Notes under the pieces: model-generated
The model's input: the letters and a program-made list of their open reading frames with translations, nothing else
Databases searched by the model: none
Told to the model about the DNA's origin: nothing
NCBI RefSeq assembly: GCF_019857205.1
Contig: NZ_JAHWXO010000002.1
Location: 372,001-436,000, forward strand
DNA length: 64,000 nt
DNA from: Qipengyuania pacifica
GTDB lineage: Bacteria; Pseudomonadota; Alphaproteobacteria; Sphingomonadales; Sphingomonadaceae
Direction of reading: 5' to 3'
Made by a program: the position numbers and the translations under genes
Shown here: positions 1-9,263 of the stretch, piece by piece
How positions within the stretch are numbered: the first letter of the stretch is position 1
Layout: each line of letters begins with the position of its first letter

Positions 1-161
1 GACTTGCCGCAACCGGATGGACCGATGAATGCCGTCACATACTGGGTCGGGATATCGATCGAGACCTCGTCGATAGCCTTCTTGTCGCCATAGAAGACTG
101 AAACCGCCTTGGCGCTCATCTTGGCTTCGGTCTTCTCGAGGTTGTCGTGGACTACGGTCAC
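1..161 (-). CDS. pstB: PstB, phosphate ABC transporter ATP-binding protein (N-terminal fragment)
   Basis: Only the first ~53 codons lie in the window; the gene runs off the left edge. The visible protein carries an ABC-type N-terminus and ends inside a Walker A motif (GPSGCGKS). PstB is the cytoplasmic ATPase that powers the PstSCA high-affinity phosphate importer. I chose the GTG at 161-159 because it forms a 4-nt GTGA overlap with the pstA stop, a typical translational-coupling arrangement. An ATG at 119 ([11 protein letters not shown]) is the alternative start. It is the last visible gene of the pstS-pstC-pstA-pstB series. Confidence 0.93.
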   Translation of the reverse strand, partial: MTVVHDNLEKTEAKMSAKAVSVFYGDKKAIDEVSIDIPTQYVTAFIGPSGCGK

Positions 162-1408
162 CAGGTTTTCTCGAATTTGTTACGCAGGTAGATGGCGAGC
201 CCGTTCATGACGAGCAGGAACAACAATAGTACGATGATTGCCGCACTCGTGCGTTCCACGAAGCCGCGGTCGATTTCATCCGACCAGAGGAAAATCTGCA
301 TCGGCAATACGGTTGCCGGCGATGTGAATCCGTCGGGCGGGGTGGCGACGAAAGCGCGCATGCCGATCATTAGCAGCGGCGCCGTTTCGCCCAGAGCGCG
401 GGCCATGCCGATAATGGTACCGGTAAGTATGCCGGGAAGGGCGAGCGGCAGGACATGGTGGAAGACAACCTGTACGGGCGATGCGCCGACAGCCAGCGCC
501 CCGTCGCGAATGCTGGGCGGTACGGCCTTGATCGCGTTGCGTCCGGCGATGACGATAACGGGCATCGTCATCAATGCCAGCGTCATGCCGCCGATGATCG
601 GCGCGGATCGCAGGTTCGGGAAAAGGGTCAGAAATACGGCGAGGCCAAGCAGACCGAAAATGATCGAGGGAACCGCAGCCAGATTGTTGATCGACAGTTC
701 GATCACGTCCGTCCACCGGTTCTTGGGTGCATACTCTTCCAAGTAGAGCGCAGCGAGGACACCGATCGGGAAGGCCAGCGCAAGGGTGATGAGCATGGTC
801 AGGATCGAGCCTTTCAGCGCGCCCCAGATGCCCACCTGCTGCGGGTTGGTGGCGTCCGAACGGGTCAGGAACCCGGCATCGAACCGTTTGGCGATCTGAC
901 CGCGTTCGGAAAGCTGCGCAGCCAGCGCCCGCATCTCAGGCGAACCTTCGCCCTGATAACCAGAAGCGAGGCTTGCAGATGCGGGGAGCCAGAAACTTGC
1001 CTGGGTCTGCAGAACGGAAGGATTGCCGATGATTTCGTCGGCAACATCGCGCCAAGCCTGACCGCCAAGCTGAGAAGCCGCTTCTTCGCCGAGGTTTTCC
1101 TGCGCGAAATACTGAACGACGTCGCGCAGCCCTTGCGCTTCGAGGGTCTGGATCGCGCCCGGTTGATCCATGGTTGCGGGATCTGCCGCGATGCCGGCCT
1201 GTGTGAAGTCGATCGGAACTTCGAGCTCGACGCGCTGGAAACCGCCGATACCGTTGAGCGTCATCGTCCCGAGCAGGAACAGCAACACGGCGACCGAGAA
1301 CAGGATCGCGCCAAGGCCAAATGCCTTGAAGCGACGTTCCGCAGCGTAGCGTTTCTTCAGACGGGCTTCGAAAGCGGCCTGGCGCGTGGGATCGAGACGC
1401 TCAGTCAT
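158..1408 (-). CDS. pstA: PstA, phosphate ABC transporter permease
   Basis: 416 aa inner-membrane permease of the Pst phosphate importer. The first ~25 residues are charged, followed by one transmembrane segment (around residues 29-50). A long, probably periplasmic stretch of ~170 residues comes next, as in the DUF3333-extended PstA proteins of alphaproteobacteria. The permease domain then carries the EAA-like loop ([20 protein letters not shown]). The open frame extends further upstream, but the ATG at 1408 (MTERLDPTR) is preferred because it overlaps the pstC stop by 8 nt. It pairs with PstC and is coupled to pstB downstream. Confidence 0.95.
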   Translation of the reverse strand: MTERLDPTRQAAFEARLKKRYAAERRFKAFGLGAILFSVAVLLFLLGTMTLNGIGGFQRVELEVPIDFTQAGIAADPATMDQPGAIQTLEAQGLRDVVQYFAQENLGEEAASQLGGQAWRDVADEIIGNPSVLQTQASFWLPASASLASGYQGEGSPEMRALAAQLSERGQIAKRFDAGFLTRSDATNPQQVGIWGALKGSILTMLITLALAFPIGVLAALYLEEYAPKNRWTDVIELSINNLAAVPSIIFGLLGLAVFLTLFPNLRSAPIIGGMTLALMTMPVIVIAGRNAIKAVPPSIRDGALAVGASPVQVVFHHVLPLALPGILTGTIIGMARALGETAPLLMIGMRAFVATPPDGFTSPATVLPMQIFLWSDEIDRGFVERTSAAIIVLLLFLLVMNGLAIYLRNKFEKTW

Positions 1409-2786
1409 AAGCTTCGCGGTACCTCTTGACGACGCGGAGTGCGATAAAGTTGAGGCCCAAGGTGACCATGAACAGGACAAACCCCAGCGCAAAGGCGCTC
1501 AGAGTGGCGGGATGATCGAAACTTCCTTCGCCTGTAAGCATGGCCACGATCTGCACAGTGACCGTGGTCATCGATTCGAGCGGGTTGGCAGTGAGATTGG
1601 CGGCAGTCGACGCGGCCATCACCACGATCATCGTTTCACCGATCGCGCGGCTGACAGCGAGCATGATGCCGGCAACGATGCCGGGCAGGGCTGCGGGCAC
1701 AAGGACGCGGCGGATGGTTTCGTTCGTCGTCGCCCCCATCGCGAGACTTCCGTCACGCATGGATTGGGGCACGGCGGCAATGCTGTCGTCAGCCATGGAC
1801 GAAACGAAGGGAATGATCATCACGCCCATCACCAGGCCTGCGGCAAGCGCACTTTCGCTGGACGGGTTCGTCGCGCCTAGAGAGATGGCGATATTGCGGA
1901 TGGCCGGAGCAATGGTCAGCGCAGCGAAATAACCGTAGACCACGGTCGGCACACCGGCGAGGATTTCAAGCGCAGGCTTGATCCATTTACGCAGGGCCGG
2001 GTCGGCATATTGCGTCAGATAGATCGCGCTCATCAGGCCGAGGGGGATGGCCACGATCATCGCGATGATCGCGCCGATGAACAACGTCCCCCAGAAGAGG
2101 GGCACCGCGCCGTAGCGGCTGCTGTCGGGGTTGGCGGCATTGGCCATGGGGTCTGGGCCCCAGTGCGTACCGAACAGAAAATCGATCGGCGAAACCATCC
2201 CGAAGAAGCGGATCGTTTCGAAGATCAGGCTGGCGAGAATGCCGAGCGTGGTGAGGATCGCGACCAACGAAGCGCCCAACAGGATCGCCATCACGATTCT
2301 CTCGACCTTCGAACGGGCCGCAAAATCGGGCTTGAGGCGCAGGAATGCCCAGACGCCCCCCAGGAATGCGATCAGCAGCGTTACGACGACGCCGATCAGA
2401 TTGTAGTGGGACAAGGCAGCGCGAAACGGTTCGACCAGACCGGCGGCCTGCGGATTGAAGACGCCGGGTGCTGCACCGGTAGCCACGGCCCGCGCTTCGT
2501 TAAGGATCGTCTGGCGCTGGAACCCGAAGGAAGGAAGCTCCGCCGCTGCGGGGCTGGCGAGCACGGACTGGCTGACCAGACCGGGCGCGATCGCGCTCCA
2601 CAAGGCAACGAATGCCAGGACCGGCAGAACCACCCACAGGGCGACATACCAGGCATGATAGTTCGGGAGGCTGGCAATCCGGCCATCGGCGCTGGACCGG
2701 CGGAAGGTCCACGCACGCGCACGGGCCGCCAGCCATCCGGCAAGCCCGAGCCCGAGGGCCAGGAGAAGCAGAATGGCGGGCGACAT
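1401..2786 (-). CDS. pstC: PstC, phosphate ABC transporter permease
   Basis: 461 aa, longer than the ~300-320 aa enterobacterial PstC because of an N-terminal extension with several hydrophobic segments; this is usual in alphaproteobacteria. The C-terminal ~270 residues hold the permease domain, with the conserved segment ALEILAGVPTVVYGYFAAL and an EAA-like loop (GSLAMGATTNETIRRVLVPA). It forms the transmembrane channel with PstA. It lies 15 nt downstream of pstS and overlaps pstA, so it is in the same operon and very likely in the Pho regulon. Confidence 0.95.
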   Translation of the reverse strand: MSPAILLLLALGLGLAGWLAARARAWTFRRSSADGRIASLPNYHAWYVALWVVLPVLAFVALWSAIAPGLVSQSVLASPAAAELPSFGFQRQTILNEARAVATGAAPGVFNPQAAGLVEPFRAALSHYNLIGVVVTLLIAFLGGVWAFLRLKPDFAARSKVERIVMAILLGASLVAILTTLGILASLIFETIRFFGMVSPIDFLFGTHWGPDPMANAANPDSSRYGAVPLFWGTLFIGAIIAMIVAIPLGLMSAIYLTQYADPALRKWIKPALEILAGVPTVVYGYFAALTIAPAIRNIAISLGATNPSSESALAAGLVMGVMIIPFVSSMADDSIAAVPQSMRDGSLAMGATTNETIRRVLVPAALPGIVAGIMLAVSRAIGETMIVVMAASTAANLTANPLESMTTVTVQIVAMLTGEGSFDHPATLSAFALGFVLFMVTLGLNFIALRVVKRYREAYD

Positions 2787-2801
2787 AAGTGTATTCAGAC
2801 C

Positions 2802-3842
2802 TTACTTGAGCTGCGCGCCGTCGAGCGTGGTGAACTCTGTGGCTGCTTTCTGGTTGGCCGCCATAACGTCGTCAGGCGAGGCGACAAGACCAATCTTGGC
2901 CAGATCGCCATCCTTTGCCCACATCTTCGTCCACTCGGCGAGATATTGCTTCAGGCCAGGAATCGCATCGAGATGCGCTTTCTTGACGTAGACATACAGC
3001 GGGCGGGCGCCCGGATATTCGAAGCTCGAGATGTTTTCGTACGTCGGGGCTACGCCGTTCATGTGGAGGCCCTGAACCTTGTTCGAATTTTCTTCGAGGT
3101 AGCTGTAGCCGAATATCCCGACGGCATTGGGATTGCCTTCGATCTTTTGGACGATCAGGTTGTCCTGCTCGCCCTGATCGACATATGCGCCGTCCGAGCG
3201 GACTTCCGTGCAGAGCTGGCCGAAACGATCCTTGTCGGTTTCCTTCAGCGCTTCCATGTTCGGATCGGTTTCACAGCCTGCTTCCAGAACCAGTTCTTTC
3301 AGCGCGTCGCGTGTGCCTGAGGTGGAAGGCGGGCCGTACACCAGGATCGGCAGGTCCGGCAGCGAGGGATCCACATCGGACCAGGTCTTGGCGGTTTGCG
3401 GTTTGCCATAGGGCGACGCCGCCAGAGCTTCGTAAACGATTTTCGGTGTCAGGTTCATGGTGATGCCGTTCTTCGCCGAAGCGAAGGCGATGCCGTCGAG
3501 GCCCACCTGAACTTCGATGATGTCGGTCACGCCATTAGCCTGGCAACCTGCGAATTCGCTGGCTTTCATGCGACGCGAAGCATGTGTCATGTCTGGGGTG
3601 CTGGCCCCCAGACCGGCGCAGAAGAGCTTCATGCCACCACCAGTACCGGTCGCTTCGATAATCGGCGAACGGAAATCGGGGTGCGTACGAACGAAGGATT
3701 CCGACACCGCCTTGGCGAAGGGGAAGACCGTCGAAGAACCGACTGCACGAATGGAATCGCGCGAGCCGCCATCGGCGCCGCCACAGGCAGCAAGAGCAGC
3801 GGCGGATACGGCAGCGAAGATGAAAGATTTTGTCTTGGTCAT
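2802..3842 (-). CDS. pstS: PstS, periplasmic phosphate-binding lipoprotein
   Basis: 346 aa solute-binding protein that captures phosphate in the periplasm and delivers it to PstCA. The N-terminus is a lipoprotein signal peptide with lipobox LAAC, cysteine at residue 20. The mature part has typical PstS phosphate-binding stretches (AVGSSTVFPFAKAVSESF, EATGTGGGMKLFCAG, SRRMKASEF, YGPPSTSGTRDALKE). The frame opens 12 codons upstream, but ATG 3842 gives a clean signal peptide. A Pho-box-like double repeat lies 48-65 nt upstream. It is the first gene of the pst operon. Confidence 0.95.
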   Translation of the reverse strand: MTKTKSFIFAAVSAAALAACGGADGGSRDSIRAVGSSTVFPFAKAVSESFVRTHPDFRSPIIEATGTGGGMKLFCAGLGASTPDMTHASRRMKASEFAGCQANGVTDIIEVQVGLDGIAFASAKNGITMNLTPKIVYEALAASPYGKPQTAKTWSDVDPSLPDLPILVYGPPSTSGTRDALKELVLEAGCETDPNMEALKETDKDRFGQLCTEVRSDGAYVDQGEQDNLIVQKIEGNPNAVGIFGYSYLEENSNKVQGLHMNGVAPTYENISSFEYPGARPLYVYVKKAHLDAIPGLKQYLAEWTKMWAKDGDLAKIGLVASPDDVMAANQKAATEFTTLDGAQLK

Positions 3843-3889
3843 GGGATGCCCTCGGGGATTGATAGCTAGCTGCGCCAAAGCGCTTCTAT

Positions 3890-3907
3890 ATTACATGGTT
3901 GCGACAG
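3890..3907 (-). promoter_or_regulatory. Pho box candidate upstream of pstS
   Basis: On the minus strand this reads CTGTCGC-AACC-ATGTAAT. TGTCGC and TGTAAT repeat with an 11-bp period, which matches the two-repeat PhoB box layout (7-bp half-site, 4-bp spacer). It lies 48 nt upstream of the pstS ATG. A second copy with the same TGTAAT half-site lies upstream of the phosphate porin. PhoB binding is inferred from position and pattern only. Confidence 0.6.
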
Positions 3908-3934
3908 ATATTTGACTTCAGCCGTGCCGCACGA

Positions 3935-5239
3935 TCAGAAATCGACCTGGGCACGCACGCCGAGGACGTCGACATCGTAATTGCTGTCACCGTCGGCCGC
4001 GGGAATAGCGGCATCGGTGTAGTGGAGACGTCCGTAGTTCACGAGCAAAAGGGTGTAGGCCGTCGGCTTCCAGATCAGCGATGCGAAATATCCGGCCTGC
4101 TTGCCCCCAAGTATGCCGGCATCGTTCAGATCCAGGTGGTCGTAGCGAACGTTGAACTGGACCGAGCCGATCCCGCCTTTGCCCAGCGGCGTGTTGGGTT
4201 TGACGCGGTCGAATTTGCCTTTTTTGTAGGTGCGCGAATCCTTCGTCAGGAACACACCCGCTTCGACGGAACCGCCGAAGAATCCGGGATCGTTCGCAGT
4301 GCTGGTGACATCGACGAATTGCCAGTATCCCTCTGCGGCGGCATGAAAGCGTCCCCGGACCACTGCTGTCTCCACACCCAAACTAGTCTCGCTCTGTGCA
4401 GTGATCCTGCGCGTGTCGAGGAAGCGCTTTTCCGTAAAATGGACAAGCGGGCGCTGACGGTATCTGACTGTCGCGTCGGGCTGGCCAAGATCGTTATAAT
4501 GAAACGATCCGCCGATATGCCATTGGGTCGCACCTGTCTTGGGCATGTAGACCGCACGGATATCGACGCCGCGGTTATCGTCGGCCGTATCTTCGATGTT
4601 GTCTGTGAAGAACCCGCCTTGAATGAGCAGGGCGTCCTTCGAATAGGTGGCCGAAACGCCAAGCTTGCGCCGCAGATCGAAGGCGTCGGTGAAGGCGGCG
4701 CGTTCGATAAACGAGGTGTGCAGGCTGCTGGTCAGTTCTTCGAGAGACTGGAAGCTGTTGTGTTGACCGACGATAATTTCCACCGGGCCGGTCGTGTAAG
4801 AAAGGTCGGCGTCGAAGACTTCGCCTATCTTGTTCACAAAGCCCAGTTCCACCTTATAGCCGAACCCGCCGGGGATATCCCCCGCTGCACCCAAACGCGC
4901 ACGACGGACCTCGTGAGCGAAACCGTCATCCACGCCGGTCGATGCGGGGGCATCTATGAACCCGCCGTCCAGCATCAGCCGTCCATGCGGTTCGAAGCTC
5001 CAGCCGTTATCCTTGCTCTTGCCGGTAGGGGCCGGTGCGCCCTGCGTTTCATACGCCGCGTTCTGCGTCACCTTGATCTTCCCGACCGACAGCTTGGCCC
5101 GAGACTTCGTGATCGCAAGTTGAGGACGAGCCGCCGCGACCTTGACGGTCGAAACGGAAGTGTCTTGCGCGTAAGCCGGGCTCGCCAGGAATAGGGCGAA
5201 CAAGCTAGCCGGCAATATCACTCGGTTGAGAACAGCCAT
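3935..5239 (-). CDS. OprP/OprO-family phosphate-selective porin
   Basis: 434 aa outer-membrane protein. A signal peptide with probable cleavage after AYA (residue ~24) precedes a short linker and a beta-barrel of alternating residues that ends in a membrane-type aromatic C-terminus (VDF). The segment EPHGRLMLDGGF and the following strands resemble the phosphate/polyphosphate-selective porins OprP/OprO. It should bring phosphate or polyphosphate across the outer membrane to feed PstS. It lies between phoR and pstS and has its own Pho-box-like site ~60 nt upstream. Pore selectivity cannot be read from the sequence. Confidence 0.85.
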   Translation of the reverse strand: MAVLNRVILPASLFALFLASPAYAQDTSVSTVKVAAARPQLAITKSRAKLSVGKIKVTQNAAYETQGAPAPTGKSKDNGWSFEPHGRLMLDGGFIDAPASTGVDDGFAHEVRRARLGAAGDIPGGFGYKVELGFVNKIGEVFDADLSYTTGPVEIIVGQHNSFQSLEELTSSLHTSFIERAAFTDAFDLRRKLGVSATYSKDALLIQGGFFTDNIEDTADDNRGVDIRAVYMPKTGATQWHIGGSFHYNDLGQPDATVRYRQRPLVHFTEKRFLDTRRITAQSETSLGVETAVVRGRFHAAAEGYWQFVDVTSTANDPGFFGGSVEAGVFLTKDSRTYKKGKFDRVKPNTPLGKGGIGSVQFNVRYDHLDLNDAGILGGKQAGYFASLIWKPTAYTLLLVNYGRLHYTDAAIPAADGDSNYDVDVLGVRAQVDF

Positions 5240-5298
5240 TGGTGCAGCTCTTTTTCGGACGGAAGATTACGATCTAGCGACGCCCCTATGACCGGGAA

Positions 5299-5316
5299 AT
5301 TACACTTCTGTGACAC
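5299..5316 (-). promoter_or_regulatory. Pho box candidate upstream of the porin
   Basis: On the minus strand this reads GTGTCAC-AGAA-GTGTAAT: two half-sites (TGTCAC, TGTAAT) with an 11-bp period, as in PhoB boxes. It is 60 nt upstream of the porin ATG, in the 122-bp gap after phoR. It shares the exact TGTAAT half-site with the box upstream of pstS, which strengthens both calls. Confidence 0.62.
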
Positions 5317-5361
5317 ACGCCAATCGAAATGAGTGTCCACTGAAAACGCACGATCAATCGA

Positions 5362-6549
5362 TCACTCGGCCGTGTCATCTTTCTCAAGCGGCAGAACTAC
5401 CGTAACCCGCGTACCTTCGCCAAGCGTGCTGTCGATATCCAGGCGGCCGCGATGCCGTTCGACGATGTGCTTTACGATCGCGAGACCAAGCCCTGTTCCC
5501 CCGGACGCACGGCTGCGGCCGGGATCGGTGCGATAGAACCGCCGGGTAAGGTGAGGGATATGTTCTGCAGCGATGCCTTCTCCGCGATCAGTGACGGTCA
5601 AGCGGACCCGATTTTCGCCCTGTGGATGCAGGCGGACGGCTAGAGGCTTATCCGATGCGCCGTATTTGAATCCATTGTCGACGAGATTGCGGACAAGCTG
5701 TTCGAGCTGTTGCCGGTCGCCGCGGACCGGGAACGCTCCGGTCGATTCGAAATCGAGCAGACCCGATCGTTCGCCATTGGCTGCATCGCTGGCCGCACGT
5801 TCGGCCAGTTTCGATAGATCGAGCGTATCGCTGGGCAGGTCGTGCTTCTCAGCCTCGATTCGCGACAGGGACATAAGGTCGCTGACGAGATCCTGCAGAC
5901 GCTTCGCTTCCCGCTGGATCGTGCCGAGAAACTTGTCTGCCATGTTCGGTTCGAGGCTTTCGACGTCTTCGCGCAATGTTTCGACGTAACCGATAATCGA
6001 CGCCAATGGCGTCCGCAGTTCATGGCTGGCATTGGCGACGAAATCCGTGTGCGCCCGCGAAATATCCGCTTCGGCCGTCTTGTTCACGAACTCGATAACG
6101 GCCAGCCCACCGGGCAGGGTCTTGCGATTGATCCGCCAGATATCGGTACGGCGATTGAGGCCGCGGACAACTGCCCCGCCTTCGCTATCGCGTGCAAGCA
6201 ATCGGATTGCTTCGGGCTGGCGCAGAGCCATTCGTACATCCTGCCCGACGATATGGCTGCCGAGCAGGGTGCGCGCCGAAAGGTTTGCAATGATGACCCG
6301 GTCTCGTTCGGTGATGACCACCGGCGTTTCGGAATGTTCGAAGAGGTCTGCCATATTGTCGCGCGTAAAGGCCGGGCCGGCAGGGGCAGCCTTTGCTTCG
6401 GGGGGGCGGGCAGCCACGAGATAGAGAGAACCAACCCATACCAGCAGGACGAGCCCGACGTAGATCAGATCTACGCCGAGAGTCGCGAGAATGATGCAGG
6501 CGACGAACGCCAGCACAAATCCTGACCAGGGGAAGCTCGGCTCGCTCAT
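5362..6549 (-). CDS. phoR: PhoR-like sensor histidine kinase
   Basis: 395 aa. Two hydrophobic segments (residues ~9-26 and ~28-46) anchor it in the inner membrane. A PAS-like domain (~65-160) follows, then a HisKA domain with phospho-acceptor His176 in FVANASHELRTPLAS. The HATPase domain has an N box (NLVDNGFKYG) and G boxes (DRGEGI, GGTGLGLAIVKH). This is the PhoR architecture: it phosphorylates PhoB when Pst signals low phosphate. No phoB lies next to it inside the window; it may be beyond the left edge after pstB. The assignment rests on domain order plus the pst neighbourhood. Confidence 0.88.
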   Translation of the reverse strand: MSEPSFPWSGFVLAFVACIILATLGVDLIYVGLVLLVWVGSLYLVAARPPEAKAAPAGPAFTRDNMADLFEHSETPVVITERDRVIIANLSARTLLGSHIVGQDVRMALRQPEAIRLLARDSEGGAVVRGLNRRTDIWRINRKTLPGGLAVIEFVNKTAEADISRAHTDFVANASHELRTPLASIIGYVETLREDVESLEPNMADKFLGTIQREAKRLQDLVSDLMSLSRIEAEKHDLPSDTLDLSKLAERAASDAANGERSGLLDFESTGAFPVRGDRQQLEQLVRNLVDNGFKYGASDKPLAVRLHPQGENRVRLTVTDRGEGIAAEHIPHLTRRFYRTDPGRSRASGGTGLGLAIVKHIVERHRGRLDIDSTLGEGTRVTVVLPLEKDDTAE

Positions 6550-6614
6550 CGCGGTCGCGGCTTAGCGGGCCGCGACGATGTGCGCCACCTGCTTTGTTTC
6601 CAAGATTGTGGAAG

Positions 6615-6689
6615 TGGTGACCCGTACGGGAATCGAACCCGTGTTTCAGCCGTGAAAGGGCCGCGTCCTAACCGCTAGACGAACGGGCC
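6615..6689 (-). tRNA. tRNA-Glu (anticodon TTC), downstream copy
   Basis: On the minus strand it starts GGCCCGTTCGTCTAGCGG, has anticodon loop CCTTTCAC (TTC), T-loop GGTTCGATTCC, and ends ACGGGTCACCA. The acceptor arms GGCCCGT/ACGGGTC pair fully with one G-U, discriminator A, and CCA is encoded. It is 75 nt and identical to the copy 46 bp upstream. The two genes are probably one transcript. Confidence 0.97.
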
Positions 6690-6735
6690 ACAGGAGTGGC
6701 GCTTTTCGCGGATTGCAGAAGCAATACCACCACCG

Positions 6736-6810
6736 TGGTGACCCGTACGGGAATCGAACCCGTGTTTCAGCCGTGAAAGGGCCGCGTCCTAACCGCTAGA
6801 CGAACGGGCC
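6736..6810 (-). tRNA. tRNA-Glu (anticodon TTC), promoter-proximal copy
   Basis: 75 nt, identical in sequence to the other copy, including encoded CCA and anticodon TTC. It starts ~27 nt downstream of the predicted transcription start of a strong sigma70-type promoter at 6844-6872. The perfect identity of the tandem copies suggests recent duplication or gene conversion. Confidence 0.97.
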
Positions 6811-6843
6811 ACGCCCGCTTGGCGGGTCGGTGGCGTGGCGGGG

Positions 6844-6872
6844 CAATTAGGCGCGGGGGTGCGGGTCGTCAA
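6844..6872 (-). promoter_or_regulatory. Sigma70-type promoter of the tRNA-Glu pair
   Basis: On the minus strand, -35 TTGACG (6872-6867) and -10 TAATTG (6849-6844) are separated by exactly 17 bp. It lies 34 nt upstream of the first tRNA-Glu and between the recJ stop and the tRNA. The GC-rich spacer and discriminator (GCCCCGCC) fit stringently controlled stable-RNA promoters; that last point is inference. Confidence 0.65.
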
Positions 6873-6891
6873 CCCTGGAATGCACGCAATA

Positions 6892-8673
6892 TTATCGATC
6901 CGCCCAGGCAGCGTCTTCAAGGTGAAGCTCCGCCTGGGGACGGCTGCCCCAATCGTCGATCTTCACACGCCCGGCGAGCCACAGTTTGCGCCCCTGCGAA
7001 GCGTGGAGCAGAGCCTGGCCCATTTCGCTCTCTGCTGCACGGAAGGCGATTCCCTTGAAGCTCTTTCCATCATCGCCAGCAGCGATCAGCCGGACGTGAT
7101 CGGTGCCGACAATGTCGCATTTGACCAGCCGCACCGGCCCTACGGCAATGCGCGGACCGGGCCAGCCCACCCCGTAAGGGCCGGCTTCTTCGAGTGAATT
7201 GACAAGTTCCGGTGTCAGGCCGCCGGGAGCCACCGAAAGATCGAGCGCCATTTCGCGGCTCGCCGTGGCCCGTGCAACCTGTCCTTCCAGAGTGGAATCG
7301 AGCCAGTCTGCAAATCGTTCGATCTGGTCGCTATCGACAGTCAAGCCCGCCGCCATGGCATGCCCTCCGCCTGCAACGAGCATCCCTTCGCTTCGTGCGC
7401 GGATGATCGCTGCACCCAGATCCACTCCGGTAATCGAGCGTCCCGACCCTTTGCCGGTTTGCCCGTCGAGAGCGATGACAAGCGATGGCTTGCCGGTCTT
7501 TTCCTTGATGCGACCAGCCACGATACCGATAACGCCCGGATGCCACCCATCGCCCGCAACAAGATGGACGGCACGATTGTGCTGGGCGGCTAGCTGTTCT
7601 TCGGCAGCTTCCTGAACAGCCGCCTCGATCGCGCGGCGTTCATCGTTCAGGGCTGAAAGTTGTGCAGCAATTTCCCGCGCCTCGTCGGGATCGCGCGTCG
7701 TCAGCAGCCGAACGCCCAATGTCGATTCGCCGACCCGTCCGCCAGCATTGATTCTTGGGCCAAGTGCGAAGCCGAGATCGGAGCAGGCCGGGGCGCGCTT
7801 GAGCCGACTGGCATCGATCAACGCGGCCATGCCGATGTTGTCGCGCTTCGCCATGACTTTCAGGCCTTGCGCCACGAACGCGCGATTGAGGCCGTGCAGA
7901 GCCGCTACGTCTGCCACAGTGCCCAGCGCCACCACATCCAGCAGCGCCAGCAGGTCTGGCTCCTTGCGATTTTCGAAGTAGCTGCGGTTCCGCAATGTCC
8001 GCACCACGGCAATGGCGAGCAGAAACGCGACACCGACCGCGGCCAGATGGCCATGCGATGCAGCCTCGTCTTCCTCATCGAGCCGGTTCGGATTGACCAG
8101 CGCAACCGTTTTGGGGAGGTCGGGAGAGCATTTGTGATGATCGACGACGATTACATCGATGCCTGCATCATGCGCCATGCCCAGCGCCTCATGCGCCATC
8201 GCGCCGCAATCGACGGTGACGATCAGGCTCGAACCTTCCTCGCCCAGTTTGACCAGCGCCTCGCCCGATGGGCCGTATCCTTCGAGCAGTCGATCGGGAA
8301 TATAATAGCCGGCCTCCACGCCGAGATCGCGCAACAGCCGGATCAGCAGCGCGGAACTGGTCGCGCCATCGACATCGTAATCGCCGTAGATGGTGATCTT
8401 TTCGCCGGAGAGGACAGCCTGTGCGATCCGGTCCGCCGCGGTGTCCATATCGCGAAAAAGCGACGGGTCGGGCAGGAAGTTGCGTAATGTGGGGGTCAGG
8501 TGGCGGTCGATATCGTGCGGTGCGACCCCGCGCGACAACAGGAGCTGGCGCACGATATTATCGCCGAGCGAAGGGGCGTTGCCGAGTTCCATATTGCCGC
8601 CTCGCCAGCACCAGGCGCGCCCCGTGAGCGAAGTGGATACACCAAATACGTTGGAAAGGGCCTGTGATGGCAT
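6892..8673 (-). CDS. recJ: RecJ, single-stranded-DNA-specific 5'-3' exonuclease
   Basis: 593 aa, the usual size for RecJ. It shows DHH-superfamily motifs: DYDVDG (motif I, metal binding), VDCGAMAHEALG, and the DHH motif (VDHHKC). These are followed by the DHHA1 motif GGGHAMAAGLT and a C-terminal OB-like region. It degrades single-stranded DNA 5' to 3' in RecF-pathway recombination and mismatch repair. The frame stays open far upstream, but the ATG at 8673 (MPSQALSNVFGV) fits the family start; further upstream the frame would collide with the divergent flavodoxin gene. Confidence 0.94.
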   Translation of the reverse strand: MPSQALSNVFGVSTSLTGRAWCWRGGNMELGNAPSLGDNIVRQLLLSRGVAPHDIDRHLTPTLRNFLPDPSLFRDMDTAADRIAQAVLSGEKITIYGDYDVDGATSSALLIRLLRDLGVEAGYYIPDRLLEGYGPSGEALVKLGEEGSSLIVTVDCGAMAHEALGMAHDAGIDVIVVDHHKCSPDLPKTVALVNPNRLDEEDEAASHGHLAAVGVAFLLAIAVVRTLRNRSYFENRKEPDLLALLDVVALGTVADVAALHGLNRAFVAQGLKVMAKRDNIGMAALIDASRLKRAPACSDLGFALGPRINAGGRVGESTLGVRLLTTRDPDEAREIAAQLSALNDERRAIEAAVQEAAEEQLAAQHNRAVHLVAGDGWHPGVIGIVAGRIKEKTGKPSLVIALDGQTGKGSGRSITGVDLGAAIIRARSEGMLVAGGGHAMAAGLTVDSDQIERFADWLDSTLEGQVARATASREMALDLSVAPGGLTPELVNSLEEAGPYGVGWPGPRIAVGPVRLVKCDIVGTDHVRLIAAGDDGKSFKGIAFRAAESEMGQALLHASQGRKLWLAGRVKIDDWGSRPQAELHLEDAAWADR

Positions 8674-8752
8674 GGCGGGGCAATACTCTGTCGGCCGACG
8701 ATGCGAAAGGTGCATGCATTGACAATCTACAGGCGCTGGCGATGCTGTGTGA

Positions 8753-9238
8753 ATGTCTACCGGATCCCTCCTCATCGTCTGGCACAGCCGGACCGGCACC
8801 AGCGAACAACTGGCCAGAGCGGCTGCCGATGGTGCGGGCGAGGGGGGCGTGCTGCTGCGCGCAGAAGATTGCGCCCCTGCCGACCTGCTGTCTGCCGGCG
8901 GATATCTGTTTTGTTGTCCTGAAAATCTCGCCAGCATGAGCGGCATGATGAAAGAGATGTTCGACCGCTGCTATTATCCCGTTTTGGGGCAGATCGAGGG
9001 GCGACCCTATGCAACCATCATCGCCGCCGGGTCGGATGGCGAAGGGGCGCAGCGCCAGATCGACCGAATCGCAACCGGATGGCGGCTGAAACGTGCGACC
9101 GAGGCCTGGATCGTGAATACCGACGCGCAGGAGCCAGAGGAAATTCTGGCCGAAAAGACTGTTGCCCAAAGCGACATCGAGCAGGCGAGGCAAATGGGCG
9201 AAGCGATGGCGGAAGGCCTTGCCCAGGGTATTTTCTGA
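8753..9238 (+). CDS. Flavodoxin-like / NAD(P)H-dependent FMN reductase family protein
   Basis: 161 aa, cytosolic, no signal peptide. The N-terminus LLIVWHSRTGTSEQLARAAADG is a flavodoxin-type phosphate-binding loop for FMN, and the rest has the size and beta-alpha pattern of a flavodoxin fold (CPENLASMSGMMKEMFDRCYY). It is probably an FMN-binding electron-transfer or reductase protein; the partner is unknown. It is divergent from recJ across a 79-bp gap that contains a TTGACA hexamer. It is followed 25 nt later by an uncharacterised gene on the same strand, so the two may be co-transcribed. Confidence 0.72.
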   Translation: MSTGSLLIVWHSRTGTSEQLARAAADGAGEGGVLLRAEDCAPADLLSAGGYLFCCPENLASMSGMMKEMFDRCYYPVLGQIEGRPYATIIAAGSDGEGAQRQIDRIATGWRLKRATEAWIVNTDAQEPEEILAEKTVAQSDIEQARQMGEAMAEGLAQGIF

Positions 9239-9263
9239 CAATCTATCGAACGGGGATCGAGCG

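Noticed and set aside
2010..5194. Two long plus-strand frames opposite pstC/pstS and the porin
   Set aside because: Both are shadows of genuine minus-strand genes with intact signal peptides and motifs; the shadow products have no fold-like pattern.
6615..6810. Tandem 75-nt repeat as a mobile or CRISPR-like repeat
   Set aside because: The repeats are two complete identical tRNA-Glu genes with a shared promoter; there is no array or integrase.
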